NCBI RefSeq assembly: GCF_000003855.2
Contig: NW_003101670.1
Span: 706,841 to 770,840 of the forward strand
Length of the DNA: 64,000 bases
Reading direction: 5' to 3'
Origin: Blastomyces gilchristii SLH14081
Lineage: Eukaryota; Ascomycota; Eurotiomycetes; Onygenales; Ajellomycetaceae
Part shown: positions 48,710-59,330 of the stretch, one piece after another
How positions within the stretch are numbered: the first letter of the stretch is position 1
Layout of the letters: each line of letters opens with the position of its first letter
Translations under genes and position numbers: made by a program
Notes under the pieces: model-generated
Databases searched by the model: none
Told to the model about the DNA's origin: nothing
The model's input: the letters and a program-made list of their open reading frames with translations, nothing else

Positions 48710-48957
48710 CTTACTTCTTACAGATTCTTTATCTCTATTTCTATCTCTTATATAATTAATAGAGCTAGCAGCTCTTGACTACATACAACTATATAGACTG
48801 AAGTTTGTGAATACTATTCATAACTCAGCTTGAATGCTATTATACATTTGATCTCTATATTTTATCTTTCTATCATGAATACTTCTAGTAGTTAACAGTA
48901 CATATCACGCCAAGCTGCAAACACCTGAATAATCGCCTGCAAGTACTTATTCTAACA
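48710..48957 (+). repeat. Gypsy 3' LTR
   Basis: 248 bp, TG...CA ends, pairs with 41721-41978. More strongly RIP-altered than the 5' LTR at many sites, though a few sites go the other way. Confidence 0.9.
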
Positions 48958-48962
48958 ATCTC
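48958..48962. repeat. Gypsy target-site duplication, right
   Basis: ATCTC, matching 41716-41720. Confidence 0.85.
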
Positions 48963-49116
48963 TTACAGAATCTATTAAATATTGAGATATTAAAACTAGA
49001 TTTAATATATCTCACTGTGCAGGGATCAAAGGCTCAGTCAGATCTTGAAGTATACTGATTTTATAGTTATTAATATACTGTTAACTTGTTGTTCACTGAT
49101 TATATATTGAATGATG

Positions 49117-49124
49117 TTACTGAG
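49117..49124. repeat. hAT derivative target-site duplication, left
   Basis: TTACTGAG, 8 bp, repeated at 49631-49638. Confidence 0.92.
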
Positions 49125-49630
49125 TAGACTGACCGTGTGACTGTGTCTGAGACCAGGACCAGATTGTTTGATAGTTTTATTACCAATTCGACTGATCTCA
49201 TTACACGGTTTTAACATTAAATAGTAGTCTCATACTGTCTCAGTGAGACTTACTGTCTACTCTTATCACATTTTCCAAATGAGACCATGATTTTCACTTC
49301 TCAATTTAAATTATTTTTATTGCTTTAAATGACTTTAAATCTCATTTGAGCATTATCAAAAAGCGTTACTTTTTAAAAAATTAAAAATAGTCTAAAAAAA
49401 ACCTTAAAATGTCTAAAAATACTAACTTTATGCCAAGAATGAGACTAAATGAGATCAAATGAAATCACTTTCTCATTTTTTTCAAGTCATGGTTCCATTT
49501 TAAGATCTGATATATAGTCACTTTACATGTTTTTTTAATAGCCAGTCCCAGCGGGATTCATGCCAAGAAATGTATGAGACCAGATCAAATGAAACCAAAT
49601 ATGAAATTCATGGTCCCGGCGGCCAGTCTA
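49125..49630. mobile_element. Non-autonomous hAT deletion derivative (506 bp)
   Basis: Ends TAGACTGACCG... and ...CGGCCAGTCTA, imperfect inverted repeats of about 12 bp, with 8-bp target duplications typical of hAT elements. Both ends match the 5.8-kb element at 56740-62524: left GACCGTGTGACYGTGTCTG, and right about 90 bp through CCAAGAAATGTATGRGACCAG to the terminus. The interior is non-coding and partly RIP-mutated. It contains one copy of the family motif, CATTATCAAAAAGCGTTACT (49351-49370). Confidence 0.88.
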
Positions 49631-49638
49631 TTACTGAG
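49631..49638. repeat. hAT derivative target-site duplication, right
   Basis: TTACTGAG, matching 49117-49124. Confidence 0.92.
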
Positions 49639-50099
49639 ATATCTTTTTATATTTTTTTACTGAGAATGAGCCAGATTGAGAAGGGCGGTGTGAGGGTGAG
49701 ACTTAGTATTGATGTTTTGAAACATCAAAGATGAACAGGGTTTTCATGAAGATCACTTCTCAGATATCTTCACAATTACAGATTAGAGATATTCCAAAAT
49801 CAAGAAGATTGATGCATATGACTAGGTCTCTTCACCTTACAATTTGTGTGGCAATTTGGCCCGGGGTTGTGATGTGGTAGGGGTGAACAGGGGATAATCC
49901 CACACAGGAGTTTTGAACAATGTATGGTTCACGTTTGGCTGGATATCTCCACCACCACACGGGGTATGCAGTCGGCGATGGGGTCAAAATGCTCGTATGA
50001 TCGAGGGCCTTTCGATGAATCTATCGGCGGGTTCTTATTCGAAAAATCGAGCGAGTTCGTGGTGGAGCGGTTGATAATGCTGGTTGACTGAATTCATTC
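49639..50099. other. GC-normal island next to the Helitron
   Basis: Positions 49640-49800 are moderately AT-rich. From 49840 to 50095 the DNA has ordinary composition with many CpGs (CCCGGGGTTG, GTCGGCGATGG, TCGGCGGG), quite unlike the surrounding tract. It contains the small frame listed next. I cannot identify its source. Confidence 0.6.
49924..50091 (+). CDS. 55-residue unknown frame in the GC-normal island
   Basis: An intact ATG-to-TGA frame beginning MVHVWLDISTTTRGM and ending in FVVERLIMLVD, in the only unmutated stretch for several kilobases. The frame also stays open about 20 codons upstream of the ATG. I recognise no domain. It may be a captured exon fragment of a host gene or part of an unnamed element; expression is unproven. 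Confidence 0.3.
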   Translation: MVHVWLDISTTTRGMQSAMGSKCSYDRGPFDESIGGFLFEKSSEFVVERLIMLVD

Positions 50100-52773
50100 T
50101 TTCTAGATAAAGAATAATTAGTCTTACAGATTATACATAGTTTCTTCTTAAATATCATGATAACTGCTTTGCCTGTTCTAGCTGTTTTTAATTTATTCTT
50201 TTCAATTCTCTATTCTGCAGATAGATTAATAATCAGAGCTGCTTTTTCTATAATTAAACTGACTCTCTTATTAAGAATCTCACTCTAGAGAAGCTGCAGA
50301 CTGCTTTTACTGCTGATACTTTATAATCTGCTACAATTTTGAATTCACTTACACAGTTTGTAGAGAGTCTTCATAAAATCTGTTCTTTTTAAGGTGTAAA
50401 ATGTTGTCAGCTATAAGTCTATATTTAAAATATCAGATCTTTATATCTATTTCTTACTCTCTCAGCTGCAGATCATCACTGAAATGATCTGATGTATCAC
50501 TTCTCTGACTATATTATTTGAAAGCACGGCACTGATCTTGAGAGATTGATGTTTATAAGAGATAGTATTCATAACTATTCTACTATAGTTGCATATTACT
50601 TTCATCTACAACTTACAATCTTCAAGAAAAAGATTCTAGATCTGAAATTCAAAATTCTAGATCACTGAACTTATTACAAATGATAAGACTGTGAATCAGT
50701 GCACTCACATAGTGTATTTTAGTGTAAGAATACACTGAATTCTGAACTTGATATGAATGAAGACTTCTATCAAGCCTTTGCTGACTACTAAAACCTCATT
50801 ATTATGACTGAGAATTCTGAGCCTAATTGCACTCAGTCTGAAGATACACAGTCACTTCTTTCTCTCAGTCATTCTAATCAGATAAATGTTATTGAACATT
50901 TATCTACATTTCTTAACTGTGTTCAATATCATCACTGTAGTGAAAAGTACTGTATTTATAAACACTGAGTAACTGATAATGTATATTATCAATTTCACTT
51001 TCTGCATGAATGCTGAACTGACTGTGTTATTCTCAAATCTTTAAGTAGTAGATATTATCAGCTGTATCTCTGTTATAATGACTCAATTCTTAATAACTAT
51101 AACAGATTGATTACAGTTAGCTGACTAGTAAATACTGACATTGTTTCCTACACTGACAGCTGTGCTGTTCTTAATTATCTGTCTAAGTACATTGCCAAGG
51201 CTGAAACAGACACAGAATTCTATCATCAGATTGTTCAATAAGTGATTTCAAGAGTTAGTTCAAGTCACTCACTGCTCTCTATGATTGTTAAACTTATAAA
51301 TTGACTCATTGATGAGTATGATTGATCTGCTTAGAAGATTTATTATCTTCTTTTAAATCTTTCTTTACAAATGAGTTCTTGTAAGTCAATTATAATTAAT
51401 TGTTGATCTGAATCTCAACATTATTATAGCTATATTCTTGAATCTAATGAATTACAATATGATTCATTCTTTTTGAAAAAATATAAGTAGCAGTTAACTA
51501 ATTTAAAGATCTTTTATATTTTGAATTTCTTTGAATCTTTTCTCACAGTTATTAAATTAAGAGATATCTCTGTATAAAACTCTGAGTATTGATCTACTTT
51601 TCTGGTTATCAGTTTGAAACTGATTCAGAGAACTATGCTTGTATTAAACTTCTTCTTCATCACTCTTTTTATCAAATTGAAGATCTTAAGATTGTTAATC
51701 TCTTCACTTCTTAGTTCTCTTTTATAGAGATCTTTAATTATTGCTGTCTTTCTCATAATCACTCAGTTGATGTCTATGATGAAGACATGCCAGAATCAGA
51801 ACCTGAGTTTGAAGATGATCAGAATAATGAAGAGAAGCTTAATCTCTCTTAGATATTACTCATCTGTCAAAACTCACAGTGTGATAATGATGACCTCATT
51901 GATATCTGAAACTGTGAACAGCTTCATCATCAGTTCTTAGATTTCAACTATGATTGAAGCTCTCATGTTGACACTTATATCAATCTTGACACAGAATTTT
52001 ATCATAATATGAAGACTGACTTCTCTGCAGATACTACTCTTTATAAACATAACTCACTCAAGACTCTAGACTCTGATTAACATCTTCTTCATAATACTAT
52101 TCTCTATCATTATACTGAGATTTTTAATGATAAGTCTCTGAATTCTTTACTAATTAATTTAAATGATGAAGATGACACTGATAAAACTTATCTGATTATG
52201 ATTTTATTCACAACTCTTCAAAATCTTGCAGAGGCTCAAGATCTTTCAATCTCAATCATTTGAGTCATGTCAACTAGTGTAGCTGCTCACTTCATTAATA
52301 CTTGAACCTTGCATATGTTATTTCAGCTTCTTATATACAAGAACATGTTATATAAACTGCTCAATTTTCAAAATCTTCAATCTTTGCAGACTCTTTTTAA
52401 GAATGTTCACTATCTGTTAATTGATGAAAAGTCAATGATTAATTTATAATAACTTTCATGAATTGATCAGGCCTGTTATTACATATTCTCTCATAAGAAT
52501 ACTTATTTTAATAATCTCAGTGTCATTCTCAGTAAAGATTTCTATCAGCTCTCATCTGTTTTTCAAATCTTACTCTATTATAACAAGTGTATTGATTATA
52601 AAGAAGACATTCAGAGCTGTTAAATCTACTTAGCTTTTAGTAAAATTATTCAACTTACTGTGATTCAATGACAAGTGAGTGAAGATATCATCAGCTGCTA
52701 GTTTCATAAGACCTTGAAAAATCTTCAGCTTGATCAGTTAACTCTGAGTGATTGAGAGTTTCTTTCAAAGCAT

Positions 52774-52985
52774 GTGCAGGCTCTTATCCCTCATGAAGCC
52801 CTGGTCTTTGAGAATGCAATTCACATTTATATCAAGAAGTGTCATATTCATGTCTATAATGATGATATCATTCAAAGCTGTAAACAATCTGTTATTAATA
52901 TTCAGGTTATAAATGTTAGTATAGACACTTCGCAGTTAGATTCTAATAAGACTGACAATCTTTATCAGAATCTTTCTCTCTTTAT
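52774..52985 (+). pseudogene. Intact stretch of the Helitron helicase
   Basis: The frame MQALIPHEALVFENAIHIY continues to LYQNLSLFI with no stop. It belongs to the PIF1-like helicase and shows where the reading frame was at the LINE insertion. Sequence beyond 52985 is LINE. Confidence 0.75.
52973..52985. repeat. LINE copy C target-site duplication, left
   Basis: TTTCTCTCTTTAT, 13 bp, repeated at 55528-55540. Confidence 0.9.
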
Positions 52986-53131
52986 CAATAGCAAAGCATG
53001 AAGGTCTGGTCTCAACTGCAGTTTTTATTGATATAAAAGAAGCATTTGATCATGTTTCAAAGTTAAAGTTAATTCAGACATTGAAGATGTTAAAACTGCC
53101 ACTTTCTCTAACAAAATGAGTTAACTGTTTT

Positions 53132-53521
53132 ATGTCTAAAAGAATTATACAACTTTTCTTTGATGGAATAAAACAAGACAAGACTGAGATAAAAATAGAA
53201 GTATCACAAGGATCTTCAATCTCACTCATTTTATTTGCAATATACACTGCATATCTATTCAAAAATAGAAATATGAGAATAGTGCAATCTCCGAGTTATG
53301 TGAATGATATTGATCTAGTCTACAGCTCAAAAACTATCAAAGAGAATTTGAAAGTGATTGAAGAAGCTGCAGAGGAAATCTTTGTTAGAGCAGATATCAA
53401 TCAAATTCAATTTAATATGAATAAAACTGAGTTAATTCATTTCTTTTCTAAATTCAATGAGAAAGAACTATCTCTAACTCTTTTAAATAGAGAGATTAAA
53501 CCCAGTGTAAATGTCAAATGA
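53132..53521 (+). pseudogene. LINE copy C reverse-transcriptase segment
   Basis: A 129-codon open stretch with VSQGSSISLILFAIYTAYLF (family QGSPLSPILFLLYIAPL) and SPSYVNDIDLVYSSKT, the palm active site in which the expected YxDD is YVND. It is part of ORF2, which continues after in-frame stops. Confidence 0.85.
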
Positions 53522-54178
53522 TTAGAAGTATGGTTAAATTCCAAGTTGAATTTTAAATATCACATTCAACAAAGAACTGTCAAGGCAGAAAGACTATTGA
53601 ACAACATAATCAGACTATCAAATACAGAGAGAGGTCTATCCTTCCAGGCTATGAGACAGTTATATATAGTCTGTATCACATCAGTAGCTGATTATGAGGT
53701 TCAAGTTTGATGAAATAATCAAGGGAATTTCACTGAACTCTTTCAAAGTCTGTAAAACAGAGCCTTGAGAAGAATTCTGAAAGCATTCAAATCATCTTCT
53801 ATTAAAGCAATGAAAATTGAAGCTTCAATTCCTCCTCCTGCTATTAGATTTGAAAAGGCCTGTATGAACTATGCTCTGAGAGTTATAAAGATGAGCTCAA
53901 ATCATATAATCAGAGAAAGAGTCTCTTCTTCATTTTCATCAATTAACTCTGGAAATGAACTGGATTGGAATAGATTTCTTGATTGAAATGAAAATAATTC
54001 TTCAAAGAAAATGCCTTCTCAACTGTACAGACTATGCTCTCTGATTAAAAATCAATTTCCTTCTTTAAATATTGAAAAAGTTGATCATGAGAAGTTATCT
54101 CTCTGAAGAGAAAAGCTTGAATCTCTTATAAACTTACAAATAAGTGAACTATCAAAAGAGAAAGAATATGAACAGCAT

Positions 54179-54430
54179 TTGAAGAGAATTTCTACAATCA
54201 ATATAAAAGACTCTATTCTGATTTATTCAGATGGCTCAAAAAATGAGAATTTGAATAGATTAGGCGCAGGCATTGCTTATACTGAAGATAATATCAGTTT
54301 TATCTCAGATTTCTGGAATCTAGGCTGTGAATCTGAGGTCTTTGATGCTGAACTATTTGCAATAGTGAAAGCTTTCAAACTCATAGAAATAAAATCTCAT
54401 AAAAGAGGAAATAGTTTGAAAGAGGCATGA
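54179..54430 (+). pseudogene. LINE copy C RNase H segment
   Basis: Open frame with DSILIYSDGSKNENLNRLG and CESEVFDAELFAIVKAFKLI, the first two acidic motifs of type I RNase H. It lies downstream of the reverse transcriptase, as expected for Tad1-like LINEs. Confidence 0.85.
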
Positions 54431-55446
54431 ATATTCTCTGATAGTCAAGCTGCTTTAAAAAGACTTAGAAATAGTCAGATTTATAATGATCAAATGAATC
54501 TTGAACTGATCTTAAACTCTGTTTTGAAAATTCAAAAGAGAAGAACATCAAAGCTGATAATTCATCTGCACTGAGTTTCTGCTCATATGAATATTCATGG
54601 CAATGAATTGGCTGATTCAGCTGCAAAAAAGAGTGCAGAATTAAGCAGATCTATTCAAAAAATTGTGTTCTGGTCTTTTATAAAGAGAAAAATAAAAGAA
54701 TCTTGTCTAGACAAGTGAAATGAAAGCTGGCAGAAACAAAAGAAGAGTATACATTATTCAAGATTTGAAACAAAATCCAAGTGAAAATCTTGTTCAATTA
54801 AATGTAAAAAGAAAATATTCTCATCTATAATACAGCTGAAACTAGGACATGGCTATTTCAAATCTTATATACAAAGATTTGATGATAGATTTGACTCAAT
54901 AGAATCCTCATTCTGCAATGCAAATGAGAATTCTGAGCATATTGTAATGCACTGTGCATTATATAATAGTCTCAGAGCCAGATTGAAAGAGAAGTATGAT
55001 CTAAATCAATTAAATATGAGATTCTTATTCTCAACTGAGACAGGAATTAAATACTTAATAGACTTTCTATCAGAAACTCAAGCAGCTACAAGAAAATGGC
55101 TAAATTCAGAATTTTCTGAATATGAAGAGGAGGAAATCAATCAGATATAGTCTGTTAAAACAGCTATATACTATCTTTTAATAATTTGTTTTGTTACAGT
55201 CTCTCTTTACTTTATCTTTTCCTTTCAATTCCTTTCTATCTATCTATTTAATGTGTCTATCTTTAAGACTGTATTCTCTTTCTCTTTTCCTTTGTCATGA
55301 TATTGTCAAATGATTTCAAAGTATCAGAAGATGTTAAAACACTGCAATTTGTAAACAGTTTTTGTATTCTGAGCTGGAATTTTCTGATTTTGCATATCTG
55401 AAATTGATGAATGTATAATAGTTAACTTTACAGATATAGGAAAAAC

Positions 55447-55469
55447 CCTGAGAACTAAAAGTTCTCAGG
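55447..55469 (+). repeat. Conserved 3' hairpin of the LINE family (copy C)
   Basis: CCTGAGAAC-TAAAA-GTTCTCAGG, a 9-bp perfect stem with a 5-base loop, about 40 bases before the AAT tail. Copy B has the same stem with a different loop at 34902-34924. Confidence 0.85.
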
Positions 55470-55527
55470 TAGATGTCATAGTCTCTGACTGCATATATCT
55501 ATAATTAAAGAATAATAATAATAATAA

Positions 55528-55540
55528 TTTCTCTCTTTAT
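55528..55540. repeat. LINE copy C target-site duplication, right
   Basis: TTTCTCTCTTTAT, matching 52973-52985; directly follows the AAT tail. Confidence 0.9.
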
Positions 55541-56010
55541 TAGCTGCTGGATCATGCTTTTACAGAATATTTGAACAGACTGTGATATTATTAATAATGC
55601 TCTTGAAACTCTTCATGATATTGTATAAAGTTCAGATATGAAGAATCTCTGTCAAGATTCTTCATTTACACTGTTAATCAATTGTGATAAATATAATGAC
55701 TCTGCTTGTTTAAAATGAGAGAATCTTAAACTTGTGTCTATCTTCTGCAGCTGCATGCAGTTCTCTATTACAGTTGTATATACTATTACACTTCATAAAT
55801 TTCAAGAATTATCACTTCATCAGGCTGTTCTTGATATTTCTGAGACTGAATTTCAGACTGGTCTCACATATGTTATAGTTTCACAGGTTAAAATATATCA
55901 AGATTTTCTGTTTAAGTAACTCTTTAATTACTTTAGATTTCATCAGCCTGATGACAGAGTAAGCAGAAGCATGTAGATGCATGAGATTGATTATACAAGA
56001 TATTAAAGTT
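55541..56010 (+). mobile_element. Helitron, right part (end of the helicase)
   Basis: The helicase frame interrupted at 52985 continues here. The C-terminal helicase motifs are visible in ITLHKFQELSLHQAVLDI and EFQTGLTYVIVSQVK (55790-55900), where families have HKSQGLT and GLTYVALSRV. The right end near 56010 is approximate. Confidence 0.78.
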
Positions 56011-56731
56011 AATAGATAACTAAGTTATATTTCTTTTCTTTTTATAGGTCTCTGCTAATCTATATTCTATATAGATTTATTCACTCTTTATTTCATCTTT
56101 TTCATAGTTTATATTTAATTTGCTCATTTGCTCATTCTTTATTACTGTAAGTTCTTCATTCTCTATTCTATCATTCTCTTCATCTGTTCTACTTACAGAT
56201 TCACTGAATTCAATTATTGAACTTAATAAACCTATTACAGTCAATTTTATTATAATCACTGAATCTAAGAATGAGTAGTTAGTAATCTATAGAAGATATT
56301 GAAACAATCTGAATATTAATCTATACAGCTCAGATTTAATATAATAATATCTTTGATCTGAGAGATTGAGAATCTTCTGAGACCTGTGTTATTGAGACCT
56401 GTGTTGTATTATATGATAAGAGATATTGAATTCTTGCAGCTGTCAACACATGTATGAGAAGAAGTGAATGAATTTCAGAGTGTTTCTTTTCTCTTTAAAG
56501 AATTCATCTTATCTCTCATCTTCTATCTCTGTCAGCTGTTTTTTTTTTTTTCAGAAATCATGTCATTTATCTCTATTAATTCATCAGAAGTTCAAAAAAT
56601 CATCAATACTATTATTATAGCTGAAAACAATGTCTTGAAACATGTTCATTGTAAGTAAGATTCTTTAAAATGATGAAAATTGCAATTCTGACAGTCAGTA
56701 TAGTTCTTAACAACCTTGTCTGACCTGCTGA
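56011..56731. other. AT-rich region between the Helitron and the hAT element, with a broken frame
   Basis: Mostly unassigned. A frame at 56464-56658, with MSFISINSSEVQKIINTII near its middle, may be the 5' part of the coding sequence that resumes at 62533 after the hAT insertion. The link rests on position only. Confidence 0.4.
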
Positions 56732-56739
56732 GCTGTGAG
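56732..56739. repeat. hAT target-site duplication, left
   Basis: GCTGTGAG, 8 bp, repeated at 62525-62532. Confidence 0.92.
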
Positions 56740-58339
56740 TAGACTGACCGTGTGACCGTGTCTGGGACCAGGATCAAACTTTACAGTTGTCACATTGCCT
56801 AAAAGCATTACTTCTGGTCATGGTTTGTGTTCATCACATTGATCCCAAATCACATTATTTCAAATATTAAAGGTCTCAGATTCACTTTTCAAATAAAAAT
56901 CTAGTCTCAGATAAAGAATATGTTTGAATTCTTAGTCACATTTTCATTCTGATCTCATTATTGAGAATGGCATTAAATAAGATTATAAAATCATTTCTCA
57001 CTTACATAATATCATAACATAGTGCTTATTTGTTGAAAATTCAACAGAGAGTGTTATTAAATATCATTACTTTTCTGAACACAGATCATAATTTATATAA
57101 TTTTAATTATAAAAAAAACATAAAATATAAAAAAAAATAAAAAACAAAAAACAAAACAAACACAAGAAAAAATCACAATAAAAAAAAAAAAAGAAAAGGA
57201 AAAGAAAAAAACAAAAAATAAAAACAAAAAAAAATCAAGATTGCAGAGTCACAGTATCTTTAAAATACTCACTTCTCAGAGTCTTTACAATGTTTATTAT
57301 TAACTGTGTATCTCTCACAGTGAGAGTAACACAGCTATGATGAGTTATTGTCTTAACATTATCTAACAAATAATCAGTATATATCTGTATAAATGTGAAT
57401 AATTAGAAAATATACACTTAAAAAGTGTGGCCAGGGTGGACTCTGCTGTCACTTGAATGACATCAAGAATAGAATGCTGAAATTGATGATTCCTTTCATT
57501 GATTTCACAGACAAGGTGTGTGAAGATGATCTTGAGAAATATAAGATCTCTCAACTTCTGGTAAAAACAGATCTCATAAAGAGACTCTATTTTTATGATA
57601 TCAGAGACTGAGTGTTATCAAAAAGCATTACTTTCATGCAATGCATATGCACTTACTGCAGTAATTCACTCTCTGTGCATGTGGCTGAGAGTTATGGCTT
57701 TCTCACACTGCACAGCTCTCTCTGGGATGCTGTCATCAGTTTGCAACCTATGCAGTCTCTCAGTCCAGCATGCGCTACATGTATGCAGCCCTGCGTGCTG
57801 GGGCTGTGTTGGTCATTATGACCTGGCGTGATACTCACTTTTCATGAGTCATGTTTCATTTGAAGGGGGGAAAAGGGGAAGATGTAACTGTTGTTTTATT
57901 GAAAGAGAAATGAATAATTAGTATTATTAAATGTAATTTGATTCATCTGCATTTAAAATTTGATTAGTCTATACTCTTCAATTTGAGAGTTTCTATGAGT
58001 GTTTTAATAGTTTTCATACTAGCTTGAACTTAGTGATGAGTTGAAGAAGAAGAGAAAAGAGAGAAGAAAGAAATAAGAATAACTTATCTTTATAATATGA
58101 AAACAGAGAATTGCTGCAATCATTCTCTCTAACAACAAAGATCTGTTTTCTGCATGTATCTCTGATATAGATTATATGATAAATGTATACAAAGAATACC
58201 AATAGTGTATGTATTAAATGAAGATAATGTTGCTATACAACACTGTAGCTGTTTCTGTACATCTCTGAAAGCTGTTAATAGTTTCTTTATCTCTTTATAT
58301 TTAATAAGTTAATAATATATTCTGATGCACTCTTCATTT

Positions 58340-58462
58340 CATCATTATTATCATCATCATCATCATCATCATCACTATCACTATCATCATTATTATCATC
58401 ATCATTATTATCATCACTATCATCACTATCATTATCATCATCATTATTATTATTATTATCAT
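58340..58462. repeat. TCA/TTA microsatellite
   Basis: About 120 bases of interrupted TCA, TTA and CTA triplets inside the hAT element. The plus-strand frame it creates is His/Tyr-only and is not a gene. Confidence 0.9.
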
Positions 58463-58974
58463 ATCATTGCCTGCCTTCACTCTCTTCTCAACACTTATCA
58501 AAACCAATCATGTTATCTCTCTTCAAATATTCTGTGGTCCTGCGGACCACCAAGGCGCGTGAGCACTGTCACAGATTGAAGAGAGAGAAGAAGAAGGCAT
58601 TCAAGTGCAGAGAGATAGATTACAAGGCATGTTATAATATCTTGAAGAGGCTTTATAAAAGAGTAGAATGATAATGATTTTAAGTAACACTTCTGATAGA
58701 TTTAGACTGAACTAAGTATAGAAATAATGTGAATGATGCTGCCTGTGAGAGATTAGAAAAGAAGACAGTGAAGAGTCTCATACAGCAGCAGTGAGATCAG
58801 AAGAAGTTCTGAGAATGATTTAAGACTAAGATAAAGAGAGAGAGAGAGAAGAAGAGTATTACTATAAATAAGTGATAGTAGAAGAAGATTGAGAAGATAT
58901 TAAAGCAGAAGACAAAGAAGTCAAAACTGATAAGTTTTTTATTGAGAGATAATGATTTTTGATAATACTTCTGT

Positions 58975-59330
58975 TCTCTAATTGATTAGCAGAAGCTGGC
59001 AGAGAAGGGGATTGAGGCCTTGTTCAGGTCTTGAATACACTCCATGATTCAGAACATTGAGAAGGCAGCCCTGCTCTCTGAGTATGTCAATCTGCTTGCT
59101 GCTGGAATGGAACCCGAGACAGCAGACCAGGAAATGCGGGATTTTGAGGCATAGATTGACCTGGCTGAAGGGGAGCAGTGAGAACCCTTCTCTGAGAAGG
59201 CAGTAGAGGGAGATTTTGAGGTGATTATCACCTCAGATGAGAAGGAGAAGAAGGAGGATGAGAATGAGAAGTGAATTGTAAAGAATGATGAGAAGAATGA
59301 GAAAGAGAAGAAAGATAATAAGTAGAAAAA
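58975..59330 (+). pseudogene. Less-mutated hAT coding segment
   Basis: Preceded by an acceptor-like TTGATTAG. It reads QKLAEKGIEALFRS, then HSMIQNIEKAALLSEYVNLL and AAGMEPETADQEMRDFEA, then acidic and Lys-rich sequence, with only three stops. GC is higher than around it. It is probably an N-terminal part of the transposase or an accessory protein; I recognise no domain. Confidence 0.5.

Larger units (their letters stand above)
41721..48957 (+). mobile_element. Full-length chromodomain Gypsy LTR retrotransposon, RIP-inactivated
   Basis: 7,237 bp with 5' LTR 41721-41978 and 3' LTR 48710-48957 (both TGTAAGAAAT...ACA) and a 5-bp duplication ATCTC. Plus-strand frames in order: gag from the ATG at 42010, protease-like region, reverse transcriptase (about 43600-44550), RNase H (about 44650-44900), integrase (about 45540-46400), and a chromodomain-like segment (YQIKEIINSEK, about 46680-46850). 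This order is that of Ty3/Gypsy chromoviruses. Stops fill every frame. The catalytic YxDD box reads YLNN. About 1.7 kb between the chromodomain and the 3' LTR has no assigned function. Confidence 0.9.
50100..52985 (+). mobile_element. Helitron, left part (Rep and PIF1-type helicase)
   Basis: Plus-strand RIP-broken frames match a fungal Helitron RepHel protein. The Rep nuclease HUH motif survives as VHSHSVF (50699-50719), and the paired-tyrosine motif as NYLSKYIAK (51172-51198). A helicase follows, with TSVAAHFINT, TLHMLFQL and the Walker B box LLIDEKSMI near 52412-52440, then LSVIL-KDFYQL, and NKTDNLYQNLSLFI just before the break. The left terminus is approximate; I did not find the expected TC end or the 3' hairpin/CTRR with confidence. 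The element is interrupted at 52985 by LINE copy C and resumes at 55541. Confidence 0.8.
52986..55527 (+). mobile_element. LINE copy C, 5'-truncated insertion in the Helitron
   Basis: 2,542 bp in plus orientation, flanked by a 13-bp duplication. It holds the 3' part of ORF2: reverse transcriptase (SYVNDIDL at about 53294, first catalytic Asp changed to Asn), RNase H (YSDGSKNENL and ESEVFDAELFAIVKA, 54215-54400), a CNANENSEHIVMHC zinc-like site (54918-54959), and the C-terminus ending EEEEINQI at 55150. The 3' untranslated region has a 9-bp hairpin (55447-55469) and an AAT tail (about 55508-55527). It is the least degraded of the three copies. Confidence 0.9.

Noticed and set aside
34829..50100. 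Shared CTGAATTCATTCTT beside LINE copy B (34831) and beside the Helitron (50088), considered as a target duplication
   Set aside because: The two sites are 15 kb apart and not at matching element ends; 14-base coincidences are easy in this biased vocabulary.
58535..58575. Possible second SINE fragment sharing CCAAGGCGCGTG with the SINE at 33073
   Set aside because: Only 12 bases match, the flanks differ, and no duplication or tail in the right orientation was found.
58325..58579. 84-codon His/Tyr-rich frame
   Set aside because: Encoded by a TCA/TTA microsatellite.
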